DNA of 9,120 nucleotides from Hodarchaeum sp048939725 (GTDB lineage Archaea > Asgardarchaeota > Heimdallarchaeia > Hodarchaeales > Hodarchaeaceae). The DNA is taken from the NCBI GenBank assembly GCA_048939725.1, contig JBHLPG010000150.1, positions 1 to 9,120 on the forward strand, given 5' to 3'. Positions within the stretch are counted from its first letter, which is position 1. The number at the start of each line of letters is the position of its first letter. Under the pieces are notes generated by a model. The model was not told the DNA's origin. It saw only the letters and a program-made list of their open reading frames with translations, and made no database searches. Of this stretch, positions 5,246-9,120 are shown one piece after another. The translations under genes were made by a program, and so were the position numbers.

Positions 5246-6280
5246 TTGCATGTTTATGATGGCAGTATAGGCGAAGGAGGAGGCTCCATTCTTCGATTAG
5301 TGACATCACTTGCTCTTATGACACAAGAATCTGTGAAAATTATTAATATTCGTAAAAATCGGCCTAAACCTGGGCTTAAAACACAACATCTTGTAGGTCT
5401 TCGTGCCATAGCTGAATTCTGTGGAGGTGAATTAGAGGGAGACAATATTGGATCAGAGGTTATCTCTTTTATTCCTTCTAATTCATGGCATTCTAAACTG
5501 AAAATCCATGTTACAACAGCAGGCAGTTTGGGATTAATATTACAGTCTCTCCAAGTGGCTGTCGCTGGCGTTAAGAATCATACATTGGAAGTGGAATTTC
5601 AAGGAGGGGCTACTTTTGGTAAATGGGCACCAAGTATACCTTATGTCGATCATGTTACTTGGGAAATCTTTCGTAAAATGAATTTTGACCTCGAAATCAA
5701 GATAAATCGCCATGGTTTCTATCCAAAGGGAGGGGCACAAGTCTCAGCTAAATTGTGTTCTCCTCCTCTCATCCAAGGGTTGAACCTTGAAATCTTTTTG
5801 AAACCAAAATTAGCTAATATTTTATCATTCGAATCAAAACATCTTCAAAGAGCTCGAGTTGCAGAAAGGCAAACAGAAACAATCATTTCAGAACTTGAAA
5901 AACATGATATCAATTCAAAGGTTATCAATGAATCGGTAAGTTCTGATAACCCTGGTTCTGGTGTATTAATTTATTCAAAGGCAGAAAATGCTGTTATGAG
6001 TGGGGATTTTGTTGGTGAACGGAAGCTATCTGCAGAAAAAGTTGGTCAAAAAGCGGTCAAACGTTATTTTAATACAATTAAAAAAGAATGTACTGTTGAT
6101 CCCTTTTTGGCTGATCAAATCCTACCTATCATGGCAACAGCTTCTGGTTCAAGTGTTTTTCTCACCCCTTACTTGTCTGAACACACTAAAACCAATATGA
6201 AGTTGATTAAGGATATACTTGATATTGAAGTTAACACAGAAAAGCTTGATGACCGATTCAAGGTGTCTATCGATTTTTAG
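5246..6280 (+). CDS. rtcA: RNA 3'-terminal phosphate cyclase (RtcA)
   Basis: RtcA uses ATP to convert an RNA 3'-phosphate into a 2',3'-cyclic phosphate, through a covalent histidine-AMP intermediate. From TTG at 5246 the protein is 344 residues, the usual length, and begins MHVYDGSIGEGGGSILR, matching the family N-terminus. Other signatures: TTAGSLGLILQSLQ, GGATFGKWAPSIPYV, FYPKGGAQVS, GERKLSAEKVGQKA and FLADQILPIMA. The likely nucleophile is His313 in SEHTKTNM, near the C-terminus as expected. The frame is open back to 5087, but that region overlaps L40e and has no homology to the family start. The gene overlaps the convergent cutA end by 14 nt. Its product could tidy RNA ends in the same cell that splices the multi-intron tRNAs here, but a direct role in tRNA splicing is only speculation. 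Confidence 0.94.
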   Translation: MHVYDGSIGEGGGSILRLVTSLALMTQESVKIINIRKNRPKPGLKTQHLVGLRAIAEFCGGELEGDNIGSEVISFIPSNSWHSKLKIHVTTAGSLGLILQSLQVAVAGVKNHTLEVEFQGGATFGKWAPSIPYVDHVTWEIFRKMNFDLEIKINRHGFYPKGGAQVSAKLCSPPLIQGLNLEIFLKPKLANILSFESKHLQRARVAERQTETIISELEKHDINSKVINESVSSDNPGSGVLIYSKAENAVMSGDFVGERKLSAEKVGQKAVKRYFNTIKKECTVDPFLADQILPIMATASGSSVFLTPYLSEHTKTNMKLIKDILDIEVNTEKLDDRFKVSIDF

Positions 6281-6593
6281 CTAATTGAGTTTCCTTTGAT
6301 ATCCATTTTAGATAATTTTCACTCCCAGAGTGAATTGGATAAACCACAAAGGCAGGTAAATCATATGAATGAGATTCTTGGATCAATGACTGGATTTTAT
6401 CAATTAAAAAATCTTGAGTTTTACACCATAATAGTATTTCAGTTGCTTCTTCAATCTCCCCTTTCCAGCGATATATCGAATGGACATCCTTAATTAAATT
6501 AACACAAGCTGCAAGTTTTTTCTCAAGTAAAAGGCGCGAGAATTCCTTGGCTTCCTTCAGACTCTCAAAAGTTGTATAAATCGTAACATACAT
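6267..6593 (-). CDS. cutA: CutA-like divalent-cation tolerance protein (CutA1)
   Basis: A 108-residue member of the CutA1 family, small trimeric ferredoxin-like proteins found across all domains and linked to copper and other divalent metal tolerance, though biochemical role is unsettled. Conserved elements are seen in order: LAACVNLIKDVHSIYRWKGE (28-47, with Cys30, Tyr41, Trp43, Gly45), ILLWCKT (53-59) and SYDLPAFVVYPI (76-87). It is the second gene of a minus-strand pair: its ATG lies two nt past the rnp4 stop, and a perfect ribosome site AAGGAGG inside the last rnp4 codons (GGAGG at 6605-6601) is 7 nt from the ATG, so the two are translationally coupled. Its 3' end overlaps rtcA by 14 nt. 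Confidence 0.95.
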   Translation of the reverse strand: MYVTIYTTFESLKEAKEFSRLLLEKKLAACVNLIKDVHSIYRWKGEIEEATEILLWCKTQDFLIDKIQSLIQESHSYDLPAFVVYPIHSGSENYLKWISKETQLAKNR

Positions 6594-6595
6594 GA

Positions 6596-6958
6596 CTATT
6601 CCTCCTTATTTTTAATTACTCTTTTTGGGTAACTAAATCGTTGCTCCTTCCTACAGTTCAAACAAAAATAATGAATCTGCCTTTTTTTACTATTTAAGCG
6701 GATCCTAGCTGTTTTAACGCTTATTGGGTAATTGCATGACCGACAAAAATAGTACCGATACCGACGTGGGAGATGAAGTCGGCCCCTTTTCCCAATTTTC
6801 CGGGATGCTTGAAATAGATCACGAGATCGAAGAGGATTAGATAAACGTGTTTTTAGACTCTCCTCGATTAAGAATGTAATAGCTTCTCGTGTTAGAAAAT
6901 GGATTTCTTGGCGTTCTACAGATCTTTTTTGTTTTTTGTAGCGACGAGAAGACACCAT
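6596..6958 (-). CDS. rnp4: Ribonuclease P protein component 4 (Rpr2/Rpp21 family)
   Basis: This basic protein is a subunit of archaeal RNase P, which removes 5' leaders of pre-tRNAs; with Rnp3-type partner proteins it helps the catalytic RNA bind substrate. From ATG at 6958 it has 120 residues. The N-terminal half is helical and Arg/Lys-rich; the C-terminal half carries the zinc ribbon with CRSC at 72-75 and CLNC at 99-102. A longer version from GTG at 6970 is possible, but the TATA box at 6984-6990 puts transcription start close to or after that GTG, and GGTG lies 9 nt before the ATG, so I chose the ATG. It is the first gene of an rnp4-cutA operon. Its presence next to three intron-rich tRNA genes is a thematic link. 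Confidence 0.9.
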   Translation of the reverse strand: MVSSRRYKKQKRSVERQEIHFLTREAITFLIEESLKTRLSNPLRSRDLFQASRKIGKRGRLHLPRRYRYYFCRSCNYPISVKTARIRLNSKKRQIHYFCLNCRKEQRFSYPKRVIKNKEE

Positions 6959-6983
6959 TCTTAAGAACACCTAATCATTAAAT

Positions 6984-6990
6984 TTTATAT
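6984..6990 (-). promoter_or_regulatory. TATA box of the rnp4-cutA operon
   Basis: The minus strand reads ATATAAA, about 26-32 bp before the rnp4 ATG at 6958. This spacing predicts a very short leader or leaderless mRNA and helps decide the rnp4 start. Confidence 0.6.
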
Positions 6991-7104
6991 CAACAAAACG
7001 AGTGTAATCCAAAATTACTCCGTTTCTAATTTAATCTTTAACTGGACAAAAAATGAAGCTTAGCTCCTAAAGTACCTGTTTCGTTACTAAACATTACTAA
7101 CAAA

Positions 7105-7121
7105 GCTTTTTAATTTAAAGC
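7105..7121 (+). promoter_or_regulatory. TATA-like inverted repeat upstream of tRNA-Glu
   Basis: GCTTT-TTAATTT-AAAGC has 5-bp arms around an A/T core. At archaeal TATA spacing it predicts a transcript start near 7140, leaving a 5' leader of roughly 25-30 nt on the tRNA-Glu precursor for RNase P to remove. Confidence 0.45.
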
Positions 7122-7167
7122 AGGCGGGGTTGTATTGCCGGTAAAGGGCTATAATCCAAGAGGATTT
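7122..7167 (+). other. GC-rich structured leader before tRNA-Glu
   Basis: This stretch is GC-rich relative to flanking intergenic DNA. It contains hairpin AATCC-AAGA-GGATT (7153-7166), which abuts the tRNA acceptor, and a weaker GGC/GCC pairing (7123-7139). No second tRNA or known small RNA could be assembled from it. Confidence 0.4.
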
Positions 7168-7214
7168 GCTCCGATAGTGTAGCTCGGCCCATCATTCCGG
7201 GCTTTCGCCCCGAA

Positions 7215-7248
7215 TCTGGCTGAATTCAATATCGAATCCAAGCGGAAG
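7215..7248 (+). other. tRNA-Glu intron 1, anticodon-stem/variable junction, about 34 nt
   Basis: Modelled as a relaxed BHB: CCCG (7209-7212) with CGGA (7243-7246, one mismatch), bulges AAT and AGG, internal stem CTGG/CCAAG with one bulged A, and an inner ATTC/GAAT hairpin. Competing registers exist because CTTTCGC (7202-7208) can also pair with GCGGAAG (7242-7248). The presence of an insertion is firm; its ends may be off by a few bases. Confidence 0.68.
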
Positions 7249-7262
7249 GACCCGGGTTCAAA

Positions 7263-7293
7263 GAATCCAAACATATTGTTTGTGGTTGGAAAG
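7263..7293 (+). other. tRNA-Glu intron 2, T loop (59/60), 31 nt
   Basis: The outer helix is the T stem CCGGG/CCCGG. Central helix TTCA/GGAA has three pairs and one mismatch, with bulges AAG (7261-7263) and AGT (7292-7294). The intron core is CAAACA-TAT-TGTTTG extended by AATC/GGTT past one bulged T. Standard cuts restore TTCAAAT. This is the same site as tRNA-Leu intron 3. Confidence 0.85.
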
Positions 7294-7311
7294 TCCCGGT
7301 CGGAGCATTCC

Positions 7312-7316
7312 TTTTT
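7312..7316 (+). terminator. Oligo-T tract after tRNA-Glu
   Basis: TTTTT begins 5 nt after the tRNA end and 39 nt before the LSm start. It may end the tRNA transcript, or be read through into LSm-L37e; no stem is present. Confidence 0.45.
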
Positions 7317-7350
7317 AATACAAAACTCAAATTTCATCAAGTGATTTATT

Positions 7351-7584
7351 ATGAGTAGACCTTTAGATGTTTTAACAGCCGCTCTCAACAAGAAGGTTAT
7401 CCTTAAAGTGAGAGGGCAACGAGAAATCCGTGGAATCTTACGTAGTTACGACCCTCACCTTAATTTATACTTGGAAGATGCGGAAATGATTTATCCTCCA
7501 AGAGAAGAGGAAGAAGCCATAACTGAATCATTAGGTAATATTATCTTACGAGGGGACAATGTAATTCTTATTTCTCCCCCGTAA
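7351..7584 (+). CDS. Sm-like archaeal protein (LSm, SmAP)
   Basis: A 77-residue Sm-fold protein. Archaeal LSm proteins form heptameric (or hexameric) rings that bind U-rich RNA and co-purify with tRNA-processing factors. The Sm1 motif spans about 13-43, with VILKVRGQREIRGIL and YDPHLNLYLEDAE (Asp34, His36, Asn38 in the RNA-binding loop). The Sm2 motif LGNIILRGDNVILISP is at 61-76, with the RGD(N) loop at 67-70. An acidic insert REEEEA (51-56) separates the two motifs, as in archaeal members. The start ATG follows a weak AGTGAT element. It precedes the L37e gene by 46 nt, a gene pair conserved in many archaea, and follows tRNA-Glu by 43 nt, so one transcript may hold all three. Confidence 0.96.
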   Translation: MSRPLDVLTAALNKKVILKVRGQREIRGILRSYDPHLNLYLEDAEMIYPPREEEEAITESLGNIILRGDNVILISPP

Positions 7585-7630
7585 GGAGCATGATTTTGTT
7601 AAAAAACTTCACATAACCGAGTTGTAAAGA

Positions 7631-7819
7631 ATGACTAAAGGAACAGCATCACGAGGAAAACATACTGCGAAGCGAACTCATATGCAATGTCGTAGATGTG
7701 GAAATCGTTCATACCACAAACGTAAGCGTCAATGTTCTTATTGTGGATTTCCCAACCCGAAATTACGGCGATATTCTTGGGTACGTAAGAATTTCAATAG
7801 ACGTCGAAGAACTGATTAA
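7631..7819 (+). CDS. rpl37e: Ribosomal protein L37e (eL37)
   Basis: A 62-residue zinc-binding protein of the large ribosomal subunit, specific to archaea and eukaryotes, buried in rRNA near the exit tunnel region. The family start MTKGTASRGKHTAKRTH is intact; zinc ligands are C20-x2-C23 and C35-x2-C38, and the C-terminal tail ends in NFNRRRRTD. Length and motifs are full and typical. It lies 46 nt after LSm with no strong ribosome site in front. An ORF in another frame (7698-8021) runs from inside this gene across tRNA-Phe and is not real. Confidence 0.97.
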   Translation: MTKGTASRGKHTAKRTHMQCRRCGNRSYHKRKRQCSYCGFPNPKLRRYSWVRKNFNRRRRTD

Positions 7820-7851
7820 AAGAAATCTTGGTTTCTCTACTACAAAACATG

Positions 7852-7865
7852 TAAAAATTTTTAAT
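7852..7865 (+). promoter_or_regulatory. A/T box before tRNA-Phe
   Basis: TAAAAATTTTTAAT contains a perfect AAAAATTTTT palindrome and lies about 45-50 bp before tRNA-Phe. As a TATA box it would give a leader of about 20 nt. Confidence 0.4.
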
Positions 7866-7920
7866 CACTTGCTAGAATTGACTGAAATGCTTCGGATTCA
7901 CGCTTGCCGAGGTAGCTTAG

Positions 7921-7947
7921 AGTTTGCTTTAATAAGTAAACGAGAAA
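7921..7947 (+). other. tRNA-Phe intron 1, D loop (about 15/16), 27 nt
   Basis: Core hairpin GTTTGCTT-TAAT-AAGTAAAC has 8 pairs including one G-U. The BHB is relaxed: GCTT against GAGA gives three pairs, with bulges AGA and AAC. Junctions are chosen to leave D loop AGCCCGGGA. Confidence 0.72.
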
Positions 7948-7955
7948 CCCGGGAG

Positions 7956-7988
7956 TATCACCATCTTATAATGGTGTCGGATCCCGTA
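7956..7988 (+). other. tRNA-Phe intron 2, 3' side of D arm (about 22/23), 33 nt
   Basis: Central helix CGGG (7950-7953) pairs with CCCG (7983-7986), all Watson-Crick. Bulges are AGT (7954-7956) and TAA (7987-7989). The core has ACCAT/ATGGT with an extra ATC/GAT. Standard cuts leave GGGAG plus AGCG, the normal D-arm sequence. Confidence 0.82.
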
Positions 7989-8003
7989 AGCGCTGGACTG
8001 AAG

Positions 8004-8028
8004 TCTCTAGTTCAGCTATGAGATGGAT
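8004..8028 (+). other. tRNA-Phe intron 3, canonical 37/38, 25 nt
   Basis: The intron lies between G37 (8003) and A38 (8029), inside anticodon stem CTGGA/TCCAG. The central helix is weak (CTGA against ATGG, mostly G-U), while an alternative pairing CTGAA/TTCAG (7998-8002 with 8011-8015) is stronger. The site is certain within a base or two; the BHB is not classical. Confidence 0.75.
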
Positions 8029-8223
8029 ATCCAGTTGTCGTGCGTTCAAATCGCACCCTCGGCATCTTCTCATGTGTGTGAGCGGAGAGGAGCTCAATTA
8101 ATTCTTAGTTTTTAATGAGAATGAATGGTAACAATGAATTTCATAAGATAAGTAGGATGAATAGTTTCTGTATGAGAAGAGAAAAAGTAAAGAGAATTAA
8201 GGAGGCTAGCTGCTAAGAATTTT

Positions 8224-8229
8224 GGTGAG
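8224..8229 (+). promoter_or_regulatory. Ribosome binding site of UMP kinase
   Basis: GGTGAG is 7 nt before ATG at 8237 and decides for that start over TTG at 8222 or GTG at 8225. An additional GGAGG at 8201-8205 is too far from any start to act simply. Confidence 0.6.
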
Positions 8230-8236
8230 TAGGAAT

Positions 8237-8917
8237 ATGAAATCTTTAGTAACATTGTCTTTGGGTGGAAGCATAATCAACCCTGGCGAAATTGACCGCC
8301 AATTCCTTACAGATTTTTCTATCGTAGTTAAAGAGCTCGTTGATCAACATAAATTCATGATTGTTTGTGGTGGTGGGAAGGTAGCTCGTCAATACATTAA
8401 GGGGCTACCCGAAGGATTGACTGAAGGCGAACGGGACTATATGGGTATTGCTGCAACTTGGCTCAATGCCCAGTTGTTAACCTATTATTTTAAAGGACAC
8501 TGTTCTCCAATTTTACCTACCACTGTGAAAAAATTAACTGAACATCTCCAATCTTATGAAATTGGTATATCTGGAGGATTTTTACCAGCAATTAAAACTG
8601 ATGAAGATGCAGCTATTTTAGCTGATTTGTTTGGGTCTCCCATACTTATTAACGTAACCAATGTTGATGGAATTTATGATAAAGACCCAAGAAAATTCCC
8701 TAATGCGAAAAAATACAAAGAACTGACCTATAAGCAGTTTTATGAAATTGTTTCTCCATTGTCTTTAGGCGCAGGGTCAAATGCACCATTTACGTTGATT
8801 GCTGCTAAGCTATGTGAACGTACCAATATGCGTATCATAATTTGTCCAAAGGATGCTACAAAAATAAAAGCTGCAATCAAGGGAAAAAATGTCGGGACAG
8901 TCATCCAAAATCCATGA
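8237..8917 (+). CDS. pyrH: Uridylate kinase (UMP kinase), archaeal type
   Basis: UMP kinase phosphorylates UMP to UDP with ATP in pyrimidine nucleotide synthesis. The product, 226 residues from ATG at 8237, is an amino-acid-kinase-fold protein of the length normal for archaeal PyrH. Seen motifs: LSLGGSI (7-13) and CGGGKVAR (44-51) at the phosphate-binding glycine loops, ERDYMGIAATWLNA (65-78), TDEDAA (121-126) and TNVDGIYDKDP (141-151) near the nucleotide site. The frame stays open to TTG at 8222, but the ATG has a well-placed ribosome site. It is 172 nt after tRNA-Phe, a gap in which I see no further gene, and 6 nt before the next ORF, with which it probably forms an operon. Confidence 0.94.
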   Translation: MKSLVTLSLGGSIINPGEIDRQFLTDFSIVVKELVDQHKFMIVCGGGKVARQYIKGLPEGLTEGERDYMGIAATWLNAQLLTYYFKGHCSPILPTTVKKLTEHLQSYEIGISGGFLPAIKTDEDAAILADLFGSPILINVTNVDGIYDKDPRKFPNAKKYKELTYKQFYEIVSPLSLGAGSNAPFTLIAAKLCERTNMRIIICPKDATKIKAAIKGKNVGTVIQNP

Positions 8918-8923
8918 GAAGTC

Positions 8924-9120
8924 ATGAATCCCAATTCGTTTTCTTTAGAGTCTAACTCAAGAAATAAAACAGTTTTTCCATTGTGTCTTCCACCTCAAAC
9001 ATACGGAACAACATTATTTTGGGCTGAAGAATACTGGACTGTTATTAAAATCCAAGAATTAAAAAAACAATATCCATATATGGATCTTTCTGGGTTAATT
9101 GATCCTAACTTTGTACAGGA
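8924..9120 (+). CDS. Unrecognised protein, 5' part only (runs off the window)
   Basis: An open frame starts with ATG 6 nt after the UMP kinase stop and continues to the window end, about 65 residues. It reads MNPNSFSLESNSRNKTVFPL, then a Trp/Tyr-rich stretch TTLFWAEEYWTVIKIQELKK. I do not recognise a family. The FWAEE element recalls the N-terminus of class I lysyl-tRNA synthetase (W-A-D/E), but the TPSGxxHxGN signature expected about 25 residues later is absent, so I do not adopt that name. The short spacing suggests translational coupling to UMP kinase. No ribosome site is evident. Confidence 0.55.
   Translation, partial: MNPNSFSLESNSRNKTVFPLCLPPQTYGTTLFWAEEYWTVIKIQELKKQYPYMDLSGLIDPNFVQ

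Larger units (their letters stand above)
7168..7307 (+). tRNA. tRNA-Glu (anticodon UUC), interrupted by two introns
   Basis: A 140-nt gene. The acceptor GCTCCGA (7168-7174) pairs with TCGGAGC (7300-7306), discriminator A at 7307. The D arm GTGTAGC...GGCCC...TCAT is as in archaeal glutamate tRNAs. Anticodon stem CCGGG (7197-7201) is followed by loop CTTTCGC with TTC at 7204-7206, then CCCG. The T stem CCGGG (7252-7256) pairs with CCCGG (7295-7299). Extra DNA lies between the anticodon stem and the variable loop and in the T loop. With both removed the tRNA is 75 nt, with variable loop AGAC and T loop TTCAAAT. The first junction is less certain; as modelled the stem closes with a C27-A43 mismatch, whereas a shifted junction would give G43. 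CCA is not encoded. An ORF crossing the locus on the other strand is a shadow. Confidence 0.92.
7906..8064 (+). tRNA. tRNA-Phe (anticodon GAA), interrupted by three introns
   Basis: A 159-nt gene. The acceptor GCCGAGG (7906-7912) pairs with CCTCGGC (8057-8063); discriminator A at 8064. D stem begins TAGCTTAG. Anticodon stem CTGGA (7993-7997) pairs with TCCAG (8030-8034), with loop CTGAAG and anticodon GAA at 8000-8002. T arm GTGCG-TTCAAAT-CGCAC (8040-8056) is uninterrupted. Two insertions split the D loop and a third is at the classical site. Excision gives 74 nt with D loop AGCCCGGGA and D stem GCTT/GAGC, very close to other archaeal phenylalanine tRNAs. CCA is not encoded and there is no clear T-tract terminator. 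It lies between L37e and UMP kinase on the same strand. Confidence 0.93.

Noticed and set aside
7122..7167. Half of a split or second tRNA before tRNA-Glu
   Set aside because: The GC-rich segment cannot be arranged into acceptor, D or T arms with any partner in the window.
7149..7391. Minus-strand ORF of 80 residues
   Set aside because: It is antisense to tRNA-Glu and the LSm start, both well supported.
7698..8021. Plus-strand ORF of 107 residues after L37e
   Set aside because: It begins inside L37e in another frame and reads across tRNA-Phe.
8201..8222. GGAGG plus TTG as the UMP kinase start
   Set aside because: The spacing is 16 nt, too long; GGTGAG before ATG 8237 fits better and gives the family length.
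8924..9120. Class I lysyl-tRNA synthetase N-terminus
   Set aside because: The FWAEE string is suggestive, but the expected TPSG-HxGN signature is missing from the visible 65 residues.
1..9120. CRISPR array, insertion sequence or prophage
   Set aside because: There are no regularly spaced repeats, transposase, integrase or terminal inverted repeats; genes are core archaeal housekeeping types.

Overview
This is an archaeal window of moderately AT-rich DNA. The evidence is an archaeal/eukaryotic-type information-processing set: ribosomal proteins L40e and L37e, an Sm-like protein, the Rpp21/Rpr2-type RNase P subunit and archaeal UMP kinase. TATA-like boxes close to starts, tRNA genes without encoded CCA, and bulge-helix-bulge (BHB) tRNA introns agree with this. 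An Asgard-like lineage is my guess from the overall mix and is not proven by anything in the window.

Layout. 1-290: unrecognised small ORF. 355-550 (-): tRNA-Leu(UAA) broken by three introns. 800-1576: TrmJ-type tRNA 2'-O-methyltransferase. 1730-1802: intronless tRNA-Gly(GCC). 1859-2860 (-): ThiL. 2928-4046: presenilin-like intramembrane aspartyl protease, divergent from thiL. 4083-4403 (-): small helical protein, possibly a degenerate MazG-like fold. 4404-5010: gene-poor, with a pure-G tract and a structured element before L40e. 5011-5172: L40e, only 53 residues. 5246-6280: RtcA, read from a TTG start. 6267-6970 (-): rnp4-cutA operon. 7168-7307: tRNA-Glu(UUC) with two introns. 7351-7584 and 7631-7819: the LSm-L37e pair. 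7906-8064: tRNA-Phe(GAA) with three introns. 8237-8917: archaeal UMP kinase. 8924-9120: 5' part of an unrecognised gene.

The theme is RNA maturation and translation. Three of four tRNA genes carry eight introns in total, at the D arm, canonical 37/38, anticodon-stem/variable region and T loop (59/60 in two tRNAs). When the introns are removed, each tRNA folds to a normal cloverleaf of 85, 75 or 74 nt. TrmJ, RNase P protein, RNA 3'-phosphate cyclase and Sm-like protein genes lie among them. The multi-intron tRNAs are the strongest unusual feature here. They are invisible to simple ORF annotation, and misleading ORFs run across all three.
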